Source: Lachnospiraceae bacterium (lineage in GTDB: Bacteria; Bacillota; Clostridia; Lachnospirales; Lachnospiraceae). From it: a stretch of DNA of 10,217 nt. Every line of letters begins with the position of its first letter. Positions within the stretch are counted from its first letter, which is position 1. Shown one piece after another: positions 1-6,948 of this stretch. The notes under the pieces were generated by a model. It did not search any database, had not been told where the DNA came from, and worked only from the letters and a program-made list of their open reading frames with translations. Location: contig SVEW01000081.1 of the NCBI GenBank assembly GCA_015057205.1, positions 1-10,217 on the forward strand. The letters are read 5' to 3'. The position numbers were made by a program, and so were the translations under genes.

Positions 1-450
1 TTAGATGAAACTCCGGTTACGGAATTTTCTATTTCCAATAAGCAGATGAAAGCCACTTTTGTGATTCAAAATGGTGCAGTTGCGTTAAAGAAATTGACGG
101 CAAAAGCTACAAAGATTACCATTCCGAATACGGTGAAGGCGCCAAATGGTAAGAAGTATAAAGTAACGGAAATCTTGGCAGAAGCACTAAAAGGAAATAA
201 AAATCTTAAAACAGTTATCATTCCAAAGAACGTTAAAGTGTTGAAGAAGAACCTGTTCAAAGGCTGTAAGAAGCTGAAAACCATTGGAATTATTGGCACG
301 ATTAAGACAGTGAAGAAAGGCGCTTTTGCAGGAATCAAGAATGTTATGATTCGAATAAATGACGTTACAAAGAAGGAATTCAATAGGATTAAGACGACGA
401 TTGAGAAATCCGGAATTGGAAAAACTGTTAAAATTGTAAAAGGTAAGTAG
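1..450 (+). CDS. C-terminal part of a secreted leucine-rich-repeat (BspA-like) protein, 5' end outside the window
   Basis: The reading frame is open from base 1, without a start codon, to TAG at 448-450, so this is the last 149 residues of a larger protein. Repeating units such as KVTEILAEALKGNKNLKTV and LFKGCKKLKTIGI, with an I/V-P or K-T-I beta strand and an 'F-K-G-C-K-K-L' turn, match the BspA/LRR_5 type of leucine-rich repeat. That family is typical of surface or secreted proteins in gut Clostridia and is thought to act in adhesion. About a quarter of the residues are lysine with very few acidic residues, so the tail is strongly basic. No LPxTG, transmembrane helix or other anchor is visible at the C-terminus, which ends KIVKGK. 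A hairpin terminator follows, so it is the last gene of its transcript. The N-terminal signal peptide and other domains cannot be seen. Family call is fairly sure; adhesive role is inference. Confidence 0.8.
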   Translation, partial: LDETPVTEFSISNKQMKATFVIQNGAVALKKLTAKATKITIPNTVKAPNGKKYKVTEILAEALKGNKNLKTVIIPKNVKVLKKNLFKGCKKLKTIGIIGTIKTVKKGAFAGIKNVMIRINDVTKKEFNRIKTTIEKSGIGKTVKIVKGK

Positions 451-455
451 GGCAG

Positions 456-473
456 TGTCTGGGTGGGCAGACA
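456..473 (+). other. Small hairpin just after the LRR gene
   Basis: TGTCTG (456-461) and CAGACA (468-473) are perfect inverted arms around a 6-base loop, six bases after the stop codon. No T-run follows, so alone it is not a convincing intrinsic terminator. It may protect the 3' end of the mRNA or be chance. Confidence 0.35.
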
Positions 474-494
474 TTGTAAGATTTGATTAATGAT

Positions 495-541
495 AGTCGC
501 GCTTCATGGTGAAAAATCATCCGTGGAGCGCGACTTATTTT
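495..541 (+). terminator. Rho-independent terminator after the LRR gene
   Basis: AGTCGCGCT at 495-503 pairs perfectly with AGCGCGACT at 527-535. The stem continues inward to about 15 bp with one or two wobbles (504-509 with 521-526) around an 11-base loop. TTATTTTG follows. This separates the LRR transcript from the clostripain-like gene. Confidence 0.8.
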
Positions 542-679
542 GTGAAAAAAACAAGTTGCAATGGTGAATAAACTGATAAATGCCTTGTTTGAAGGGGGTA
601 AATATTATACGATTGAATGAGCAAATCATATATTTACAGAGTAATGTTTGCATATGACACAAGGAAAGGAGAAGTAGTT

Positions 680-3600
680 ATGACACACAAAAACATGGCA
701 ACAAGGCATACTTCATCATATAGGACTGCCTTTTGCAACAAAATTTTGGGGATTTTTCTCATTGCAGCATTGATTTTTACCTCCGTTCCGCAGATTGCAT
801 TTGCGGCGGACACGCAGACAGCAGAGGCAGAAAGAACCATTTTATTGTACACCTGTGGCGCTGATTTGGAAACGGCCTACGGAATGGCAACCTTCAATCT
901 GCACCAGATTCTGAATGCAAAATTCAGTGCGAAAGAAAATGTAAATGTAATTGTTATGACCGGCGGCTCAATGAAGTGGCAGCTGGAGAGCAAGTATCTT
1001 TATGATCCGGAAACCGGAAAGAGCCCGGAACAGATTAGTGGTGAATACAACCAGATTTGGGAAGCAAAGGGCACTGATGCAAAAGAAAATCCCGGCAAAC
1101 TGGTGTTACTGGATAAAGACGGTGTTACCGGGGATGGGGAGAAAGCACTTCCTTCTACAAAGGAACTGATGTCCGAACCGGAAACTTTAAAAGCATTTAT
1201 TAATTATGGCGTAAAGAATTATCCGGCAAAGAAATATGACCTGATTCTTTGGGATCATGGTGGTGGCCCGGCCGGTGGATATGGACTGGATGAGCATTCC
1301 GGAGCATATGAATGCATGTCGTTGGCTGGAATCATTGATTCCCTTTCGGATAATGATGTTATCCGCACAGCAGGAAAATTCGATTTTGTGGATTTTGATG
1401 CCTGCCTTATGAACTCAGTAGAGTTAAATCTTGCGCTTGCAGATTATACGGATTATTATATTGCATCTCCGGAAACGGAGCCCGGTTACGGTCAGGATTA
1501 CAAGGGCTGGCTTAACAAGTTAGGGGAGGCTCCGGCATATAATACCTATGAGCTTGGAAAGATTATTGTAGATGATTTTATTCAGTTTTATACAAACGGT
1601 ACCGGAGCTGGACAGGATGGTACCCTTGCAGTAGTAGACTTAAAGAAACTTACAGGTAGTGGTTTTGTTTCGACGTTAAAGGAAATGAACACCATTCTTT
1701 CTAGCGAAGCCGATAATAAGAAGTTTTATGATGAATTTGCAGCAGGAAAAGATGCTATTCACTACGAGGCATCCGGCTCTTGCGACCTTGGAAATCTGGT
1801 TTCGTTATTGGCAGTTACCCAAAAGGAAGCGGATGCGGAATATATTAAGCAGAAGACAAATGGAAATGAAACCAATCCATATACAGAGATATCCAAAGGT
1901 CTTCAAAAAATTTTAGAAGATAAGGATATTATCTATGGAAACGGTACAGAAAATATTTTATCAGCAAATAAGTATTTTAAAGATAAGAACGGTGATGTTA
2001 AAAGCGGCGATTTAAGAACCAGTGGAATGTATATTTACTGGCCAACCTATGAAGATGCGTATGCTACGAATGATTACATTCAGGCAATGCAAAAAGCAAT
2101 TCAAAAAATGAAAAGTGGTGCAGGTAAGGAATTTTTATCCGCTTATTTAAGCACCGTGGCAAAATATGCATTGATTAAGTCCACCGGAGAAAAGGTTTCC
2201 GAGTATATTGATTTGGATACGCCAAAAGCAGAAATTACCTATGATAGTCTTAAGAAGGACATGGAATATGTTGATCCGGAACTTGCAGCTGCCGGAATGG
2301 TTTCTGCTTGGAAGGAGACTATGGAACCATTGGTTCAGACAATTGGCAATGCTACCTTGACAGATTCCTGGTTAAGCGGTGTTGTTAATCAGCAGGTAAC
2401 AGATGCAATTTCAAGAGAGAGCATCAAAGGATATAAGATTGACAGCAAGAAGGGGCAGGGAACCCGTATTGTGATTGAGAACACACAAAAGCGCGCTACG
2501 GAAGATGCCCACATCAACATCACAGCCGAATTACCGGCAATATTGGATGCAATCAATAAAGATCCGGATGCTAAGAAGGTATATGAAAAGCTACCGCATC
2601 TTTTCAATTTCAGCATTGCAAACATTGCAGGTAGCTTGGATGTAAGCAGTTGGAATCCGGATATCAACGGCTCCACTGAAAATATTTTGCTTAGTTATCT
2701 CGAGTGGTATAACAACGGACACAGTATTTGGGATTTTGATGCACCGCCAAGTAAAGTGTATGCATTAAAAGATGCAAGTGGAAAGATTCATGCTGCAGCT
2801 GTGGAAGATGATGGTGGTCAAAAGGGAGTATGCTTTACTTACAAAGATAAGAAGGGTAAAGAACAGACCGGATACTTCATATTTGAGCAGGTTGGAAAAG
2901 AGTATAAGGTTACCCAAATTATTTTTGTTTGGGATGGTAGTTATACCGTTATTAAAGCTTCGGATTTAAAGGAGACCTTAAAGGATGTAAAGACATCCTT
3001 ATATGTAAGTTTCCTTTGGTTCTACAATAAGGCGTTGCCAATGACAAAAACGGCCTTTGATGTAACACCGGAGAATATCAATTCCTTTAAATTGACTTAT
3101 ACGGATTTAAATAATATTTCGGATATTGCAGATACAGATGGTGACGGCAAAGCTATAAAAATGCAGTATGTTGTAGAAGACATCTACTCCAGAACCTTGG
3201 ATATTACGGATGTTGCAACCAAAAACGCAGGTAAATTAAAGGATATTCGTGAAGCAAAGGTAACACCGGTGGTATATAACGGACAGAAGCAGGAACCGGT
3301 AGTGACCTATAACGGTAAAACTTTACAGAAAGACAGAGATTATTCGCTTTCCTACTATGGAGAAATGAAAGATGTGGGAGAATATCTGGTTTCTATTGGT
3401 GGTATGGGAGAATATGCCGGTGTAAAGGCTGCCGCATTTGTTATTGCGCCGAAAGGCACCAGTCTGAAATCGGTAAAGGCTTCCTATAAAGCAATTACTG
3501 TTAAATGGAGCAAGCAGTCGAATAAGATGTCAACAAAACGCATTTCCGGTTATGAAGTGCAACTTGCTACGAATGGCAAATTTACCAAAGGTAAGAAAGT

Positions 3601-3757
3601 TGTAAGCATCAAAGGTTATACCAAAACGGCAAAGAAGATAACCGGATTAAAGGCGGGTAAGAAGTATTACGTACGCGTTCGTACTTTCAGGATGGTAGAC
3701 GGCAAGAAGATTGGTTCTGCCTGGTCAAAAGTTAAAACCGTAAAGGTGAAGAAATAG
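680..3757 (+). CDS. Secreted clostripain-family (C11) cysteine peptidase with YDG-like and Fn3-like C-terminal domains
   Basis: A 1025-residue exported protein of peptidase family C11, Arg/Lys-specific endopeptidases related to clostripain. ATG at 680 is chosen over the in-frame ATG at 617 because AAAGGAGA (665-672) sits at normal spacing before 680 and the product then starts with a signal peptide: a basic segment, a hydrophobic core at about 21-40, and an AFA/A cleavage site near residue 42. The peptidase core runs from about 50 to 400: ERTILLYTCGADLE opens it, the catalytic His is in WDHGGG (His193), and the nucleophile is in DFDACLMN (Cys242). Residues of about 400-850 are not recognised. 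A Ca-binding-like DTDGDG loop lies at 818-823. Residues 855-924 resemble the YDG/Ig-like modules of Clostridia surface proteins, and 927-1025 a fibronectin type III domain ending KTVKVKK. It is about twice the length of classic clostripain. The membrane protein gene follows after 11 bases, so they are probably cotranscribed. Family is confident; specificity and role are inferred. Confidence 0.88.
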   Translation: MTHKNMATRHTSSYRTAFCNKILGIFLIAALIFTSVPQIAFAADTQTAEAERTILLYTCGADLETAYGMATFNLHQILNAKFSAKENVNVIVMTGGSMKWQLESKYLYDPETGKSPEQISGEYNQIWEAKGTDAKENPGKLVLLDKDGVTGDGEKALPSTKELMSEPETLKAFINYGVKNYPAKKYDLILWDHGGGPAGGYGLDEHSGAYECMSLAGIIDSLSDNDVIRTAGKFDFVDFDACLMNSVELNLALADYTDYYIASPETEPGYGQDYKGWLNKLGEAPAYNTYELGKIIVDDFIQFYTNGTGAGQDGTLAVVDLKKLTGSGFVSTLKEMNTILSSEADNKKFYDEFAAGKDAIHYEASGSCDLGNLVSLLAVTQKEADAEYIKQKTNGNETNPYTEISKGLQKILEDKDIIYGNGTENILSANKYFKDKNGDVKSGDLRTSGMYIYWPTYEDAYATNDYIQAMQKAIQKMKSGAGKEFLSAYLSTVAKYALIKSTGEKVSEYIDLDTPKAEITYDSLKKDMEYVDPELAAAGMVSAWKETMEPLVQTIGNATLTDSWLSGVVNQQVTDAISRESIKGYKIDSKKGQGTRIVIENTQKRATEDAHINITAELPAILDAINKDPDAKKVYEKLPHLFNFSIANIAGSLDVSSWNPDINGSTENILLSYLEWYNNGHSIWDFDAPPSKVYALKDASGKIHAAAVEDDGGQKGVCFTYKDKKGKEQTGYFIFEQVGKEYKVTQIIFVWDGSYTVIKASDLKETLKDVKTSLYVSFLWFYNKALPMTKTAFDVTPENINSFKLTYTDLNNISDIADTDGDGKAIKMQYVVEDIYSRTLDITDVATKNAGKLKDIREAKVTPVVYNGQKQEPVVTYNGKTLQKDRDYSLSYYGEMKDVGEYLVSIGGMGEYAGVKAAAFVIAPKGTSLKSVKASYKAITVKWSKQSNKMSTKRISGYEVQLATNGKFTKGKKVVSIKGYTKTAKKITGLKAGKKYYVRVRTFRMVDGKKIGSAWSKVKTVKVKK

Positions 3758-3768
3758 GAGGAGACATT

Positions 3769-4194
3769 ATGAATTTAGAGACAAGTTGCAAGGTGTTAAA
3801 AGTTACGGGAATTCTTTCCCTGATTGGTGGTATTGTGGCCATCGTATTTGGTATCATGGCATTCGCAGGTGGAACCTTGATGGAAATGGAAGGCTCTCAG
3901 GTTGTAGACGGTGAAGTGACGGTCGGTGCACTGGCAATTGGCGGCGGAGTTTTGGCATGTGTTTCCGGAGTGATTGCTCTTTTGGAAGGAATTTTCTCTA
4001 TAAGAGCGGCAAATAATAATGAAAAGATTATGCCGGCATGGATTTTTGCCATTTTGGGTCTGATTTCCTCTATTGGTTCTTTGGTAATCAGTATCATGAG
4101 CAAAGAGGATTTTGTAAGCCCGATTACAACGCTTTCTGTTTCTATACTGGTTTTCATTGCTGCAAATACAATCCGTAATGCCAACAAGGAATAA
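3769..4194 (+). CDS. Small four-helix membrane protein, unknown function
   Basis: A 141-residue hydrophobic protein with a strong GGAGGAG ribosome binding site (3757-3763) five bases before its ATG. Four likely membrane helices are seen at about residues 9-31, 52-78, 88-110 and 116-134. A short acidic external or cytosolic loop (MEMEGSQVVDGE) lies between helices 1 and 2. Glycine-rich helix faces (IGGIVAIVFGIM, AIGGGVLACVSGVI) resemble DUF4064-like or other small tetraspanning proteins of Firmicutes, but I do not recognise a specific family. It starts 11 bases after the clostripain-like gene and shares its transcript, so it may help that protein's secretion, processing or self-protection. That is inference from position only. 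No clear terminator follows before the hutI promoter region. Confidence 0.75.
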   Translation: MNLETSCKVLKVTGILSLIGGIVAIVFGIMAFAGGTLMEMEGSQVVDGEVTVGALAIGGGVLACVSGVIALLEGIFSIRAANNNEKIMPAWIFAILGLISSIGSLVISIMSKEDFVSPITTLSVSILVFIAANTIRNANKE

Positions 4195-4279
4195 CGGTTT
4201 ATAGTTTTTTGCTCTCTTTTGTGGAAAAAATTCTTGACAAATATTTACGTGAGGTATGGCGTAATTGTGCGAAAACAAG

Positions 4280-4285
4280 TATAAT
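4280..4285 (+). promoter_or_regulatory. Probable -10 element of the hutI promoter
   Basis: A perfect TATAAT at 4280-4285 lies 48 bases before the hutI start. The hexamer at the usual -35 distance (TGGCGT, 4257-4262) is poor, and no TG extension precedes the -10. A perfect TTGACA exists at 4234-4239 but is 40 bases away, too far to pair with this -10. An inverted repeat TTACG-N10-CGTAA (4245-4264) overlaps the weak -35 position. The layout would fit an activator-dependent or repressed promoter. Confidence 0.5.
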
Positions 4286-4333
4286 AGTAAAGAATGATTT
4301 CCAAAATGAAATAACAGATATAAGGAGAGGGCA

Positions 4334-5575
4334 ATGAAAAAGATTATTATACACATTCCGGAGCTGGTTACCTGTGCCGGAAAAGGGCCAAAGTATGGCA
4401 AAGATATGGCAGATGCCGGCATTATCAAGGATGGTGCAGTGGTTGTAGTTGATGGCAAGTTTGCGTTTGTGGGGACAACGGAAGAACTGAAGAAGGTTTA
4501 CGGAGAGCTGGATGAAGAGGAAGTAATTGATGCAAGTGGATGCGCCGTAATCCCTGGTCTGGTAGATTCTCATACCCATTTTATTTTTGGAGGATACCGG
4601 GCAGATGAATTTTCCTGGAGACTCAAAGGTGACAGCTACATGTCCATTATGGAACGCGGTGGTGGAATTGCTTCTACCATGAATGCAACCAGAGGCGCAA
4701 GCGAGCAGGAGCTTTTGGAAACCGGTAAGGAACGATTAGACAGAATGTTGTCTTACGGAATTACTACGGTAGAGGGCAAGAGCGGCTATGGTATGGATTA
4801 CGAGACCGAGCTTCGTATGTTGCGGGTTATGAAGAAGTTAAACCAGGAGCATGCAGTGGATATTGTGCCAACGTTCTTAGGGCCACATGCCATTCCACCG
4901 GAGTATGCAGGCCGGGACAGAGAATTTATTGATTTTAACTTAAAGGAAGTAATGCCAAAGGTGAAGGAAGAAAACCTTGCGGAATTTGCGGATATTTTTA
5001 CTGAAAAAGGGGTTTTCAGTATCGAAGATTCCCGCTATTACCTGCGGGGTGCGAAGGAACTTGGCTTCCGCCTGAAAGTGCATGCAGATGAAATCGTTGA
5101 CTTGGGTGGAGCATCTATGGCAGTAGAAGAAGGCTGTCAGTCAGCAGACCATTTGTTAATGGCATCGGATGCAAGTATTGAAAAACTGGCCAAAGGAAGC
5201 ACCGTGGCTACCCTTTTACCGGCAACCGCTTTTAGTCTGGGAGCACCGTATGCAAAAGGACGCCAGATGATTGACTCTGGTTGTGCAGTTGCCATTGCTT
5301 CAGATTATAATCCGGGAAGCTGCCATACCTGCAGTATTCCGTTGATTATTGCGATTTCCTGTATTTACATGCACATGACCATTGAAGAGGTGTTAAATGC
5401 ATTGACCATTAACGGTGCGGCAGCGGTAAATCGACAGGATAGCGTGGGAAGTATTGAGGTAGGAAAGAAAGCGGATTTGGTAATGTTGGATAAACCATCC
5501 ATTCATTTTTTACCATATTGCACAGCTATGAATATCGTAAAATCCGTAATGAAAGACGGTAAATTTGTATTTTAG
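4334..5575 (+). CDS. hutI: Imidazolonepropionase (EC 3.5.2.7), histidine degradation
   Basis: A 413-residue cytosolic metal-dependent amidohydrolase. It hydrolyses 4-imidazolone-5-propanoate to N-formimino-L-glutamate, the third step of histidine breakdown. The full family length is present. The amidohydrolase metal site is visible: HTH at residues 80-82 (His80, His82), His250 in VHADEI, and Asp324 in SDYNPG. Other hallmark segments are VIPGLVDSHTHF, GKSGYGMD (148-155), FLGPHAIP (His185) and SADHL (His273). The closing segment GSIEVGKKADLVML is typical of the superfamily. AGGAGAGG (4323-4330) is the ribosome binding site. No hutH, hutU, hutG or ftcD gene lies in the window, so it stands alone between its own promoter region and a terminator. 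The rest of the pathway must be elsewhere or absent. Identification is firm, with the alternative of another amidohydrolase very unlikely. Confidence 0.95.
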   Translation: MKKIIIHIPELVTCAGKGPKYGKDMADAGIIKDGAVVVVDGKFAFVGTTEELKKVYGELDEEEVIDASGCAVIPGLVDSHTHFIFGGYRADEFSWRLKGDSYMSIMERGGGIASTMNATRGASEQELLETGKERLDRMLSYGITTVEGKSGYGMDYETELRMLRVMKKLNQEHAVDIVPTFLGPHAIPPEYAGRDREFIDFNLKEVMPKVKEENLAEFADIFTEKGVFSIEDSRYYLRGAKELGFRLKVHADEIVDLGGASMAVEEGCQSADHLLMASDASIEKLAKGSTVATLLPATAFSLGAPYAKGRQMIDSGCAVAIASDYNPGSCHTCSIPLIIAISCIYMHMTIEEVLNALTINGAAAVNRQDSVGSIEVGKKADLVMLDKPSIHFLPYCTAMNIVKSVMKDGKFVF

Positions 5576-5582
5576 TACAAGC

Positions 5583-5619
5583 AAAGAGCAGGTGGGCGAA
5601 CCCAACCTGCTCTTTATTT
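5583..5619. terminator. Bidirectional terminator between hutI and the spore protein gene
   Basis: AAAGAGCAGGT (5583-5593) and ACCTGCTCTTT (5605-5615) are perfect 11-bp arms, with GGG/CCC able to extend the stem. TATTTG follows on the plus strand. It lies eight bases after the hutI stop and directly after the stop of the convergent minus-strand gene, so it can serve both. Confidence 0.85.
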
Positions 5620-5620
5620 G

Positions 5621-5845
5621 CTACTGGTTGTTGTTACCAGACATCTGCTGTTCCTGGCTCTTGATCATCTTTCTAACCATTTCGCCACCGATGGAACCGG
5701 CTTCTTTGGCGGTGATATCACCGTTGTAGCCCTGCTTTAAGTTCACACCGATTTCGGAAGCAACTTCCTCCTTGAAACGATTCATAGCATCCTTTGCTTC
5801 TGGATGCGCCATTTTTCCACTAGATTTGTTACTGTTGTTAGCCAT
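5621..5845 (-). CDS. Alpha/beta-type small acid-soluble spore protein (SASP)
   Basis: A 74-residue protein that coats and protects DNA in the dormant spore and is degraded at germination by the GPR protease to supply amino acids. Two family hallmarks are visible. FKEEVASEIGV (24-34) contains the region normally cut by GPR. GDITAKEAGSIGGEMVRKMI (42-61) is the conserved DNA-binding helix segment. The Asn/Gln/Ser-rich ends are typical. ATG at 5845 is chosen because GGAGG (5854-5858) is eight bases upstream; a TTG at 5860 would use the ribosome binding site itself as coding sequence. A sigma-G-like promoter lies 45-75 bases upstream on the same strand. The gene marks the host as a spore-former, or a recent descendant of one. 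Which of the several paralogues it is cannot be told. Confidence 0.93.
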   Translation of the reverse strand: MANNSNKSSGKMAHPEAKDAMNRFKEEVASEIGVNLKQGYNGDITAKEAGSIGGEMVRKMIKSQEQQMSGNNNQ

Positions 5846-5891
5846 TTCAATTTCCTCCAATCTCTTTACGATAAGTTTCCTTATCTGAGTT

Positions 5892-5920
5892 TAGTATGTC
5901 CCGAAGAAAAAGAAATAAAC
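5892..5920 (-). promoter_or_regulatory. Sigma-G-like (forespore) promoter of the SASP gene
   Basis: Read on the minus strand, CATACTA (5898-5892) is an exact match to the sigma-G -10 consensus CATAHTA. Seventeen bases upstream, GTTTA (5920-5916) matches four of five positions of the -35 consensus GHATR. Transcription would start near 5886, giving a leader of about 40 bases. SASP genes are the classic sigma-G targets. Confidence 0.65.
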
Positions 5921-5943
5921 ATGGAAATTATTGGCTTTGCAAG

Positions 5944-6828
5944 TTAGAAGTCAATTTCGGTTAAGAGATGAATCATTGCCTTCATCTGAGGCGTCTGCCA
6001 TTTGTCTTTGTAAAAAAGCATCTGACGGTACATGGAAATAGATATTTCCGGTACGTTTAGAATCTTGACGCTTCCGTCATCCACATAAGCTCTGCAAACA
6101 CATTCCGGTACAAAAGAAAGTCCGATGCCCATGGAAACCAATCGGCAGATAATATCCGTATTCAGTACTTCCAAAAGCGGCCGGATATGTAAATTCATTT
6201 TGGTAAGCTGATTTTCTAATTCTATACGGTAATTGACTTCGCTTCCGGTAAAAATGAAGGGTTCGTTGACGATTTCGCTAATGGAAACCGTTTCTTTTGA
6301 AGCAAGCGGATGGGTGCTTGCACAAATGAAATGAATGGGTTCTGCCAACTCGCGGGGACGCGCCAAATCCTGTTTTTCATAAAGACGATCCAGGGTATAG
6401 ATTAAATCGATGTCGTTATCTTTTAAAGCGGATAACATGGATTTAAAATCCATAACCTTAACAATCAGGTCAACGTCCGGATGCAGAAAACGATAGTAGT
6501 AAAGAATGTCAGGCAAAAAACTAATGGCTAGGGATTCTTCGATTCCCATGCGTAATTCACCTGTCATGGTGTCCTTGTTCTTAATAGAATCCAAGGCATC
6601 TTGTTCTAAGTTGAGCATTTCCTGGGCGTACTGATACAACTTTTTACCGGCTTCTGTAAGACTGATGGATTTGCCTAGTCGATCAAAAACCGGTACGCCC
6701 AGCTCTAATTCCAGCTGCTTGATTTGGGCCGTTACAGCGGACTGGGAATAGCCCAGCGACTGTGCGGTCTTGGTGAAGTTCCCGGAATCAGCGACTTCCA
6801 GAAACGTTTTCAAATTGCGTAACTCCAT
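5944..6828 (-). CDS. LysR-type transcriptional regulator, divergent from brnQ
   Basis: A 294-residue DNA-binding regulator. The N-terminal winged helix-turn-helix (about residues 3-62) is classic: LKTFLEVADSGNFTKTAQSLGYSQSAVTAQIKQLE, continuing to LGVPVFDR and SLTEAGKKL. A linker helix (about 63-86) and a type 2 periplasmic-binding-like effector domain (about 91-290) follow. The start at 6828 is preferred over an ATG 14 codons upstream because it gives the standard MELRNLKTF beginning and has AGAGGGA just before it; the longer form would run through the intergenic inverted repeat. The gene is divergent from brnQ across 120 bases holding a LysR-box-like palindrome, which suggests that it controls brnQ and itself. 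The effector is unknown; a branched-chain amino acid would be a reasonable guess. No terminator is seen between its stop and the SASP promoter. Confidence 0.9.
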   Translation of the reverse strand: MELRNLKTFLEVADSGNFTKTAQSLGYSQSAVTAQIKQLELELGVPVFDRLGKSISLTEAGKKLYQYAQEMLNLEQDALDSIKNKDTMTGELRMGIEESLAISFLPDILYYYRFLHPDVDLIVKVMDFKSMLSALKDNDIDLIYTLDRLYEKQDLARPRELAEPIHFICASTHPLASKETVSISEIVNEPFIFTGSEVNYRIELENQLTKMNLHIRPLLEVLNTDIICRLVSMGIGLSFVPECVCRAYVDDGSVKILNVPEISISMYRQMLFYKDKWQTPQMKAMIHLLTEIDF

Positions 6829-6858
6829 ATGATGTCCCTCTCTATCATCAAAAAAATT

Positions 6859-6880
6859 AATCGTTTTCACAATAACGATT
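6859..6880. promoter_or_regulatory. Candidate LysR-regulator operator between lysR and brnQ
   Basis: AATCGTT (6859-6865) and AACGATT (6874-6880) are perfect 7-base inverted arms around TTCACAAT, 22 bases in all. The ATCG/CGAT dyad contains T-N11-A spacing as in LysR-family boxes. It ends four bases before the -35 of brnQ and sits in the leader of the lysR gene, the usual place for an activator and autorepressor site. Confidence 0.6.
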
Positions 6881-6883
6881 GAT

Positions 6884-6911
6884 TTGACTATTCATAAAAT
6901 CATGTTATACT
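6884..6911 (+). promoter_or_regulatory. Sigma-A promoter of brnQ
   Basis: TTGACT (6884-6889), a 16-base spacer and TATACT (6906-6911), with an extended -10 TGT at 6903-6905. Transcription would begin near 6918, about 31 bases before the brnQ start. Confidence 0.75.
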
Positions 6912-6948
6912 TATATCCGGAGTAAGGAATAAGTTGGAGGTATGAATT

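Noticed and set aside
603..608. TATTAT as a -10 element for the clostripain-like gene
   Set aside because: No acceptable -35 hexamer at 16-18 bases and no TG extension, so the promoter of this operon is left unassigned.
617..679. In-frame ATG at 617 as the start of the clostripain-like protein
   Set aside because: No good ribosome binding site, and it would add 21 residues before the signal peptide. ATG 680 has AAAGGAGA at correct spacing.
4234..4239. TTGACA as the -35 partner of TATAAT at 4280
   Set aside because: The spacing is 40 bases, impossible for one sigma-A promoter, and no good -10 lies 16-18 bases after it.
4263..4280. Possible catabolite-repression (cre) site before hutI
   Set aside because: The A/C-rich sequence lacks the paired TG...CA ends and central CG spacing of a cre box.
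3796..4458. Long open frame on the minus strand across the membrane protein and the start of hutI
   Set aside because: It overlaps two well-supported plus-strand genes, has no recognisable domain or ribosome binding site, and looks like an antisense shadow.
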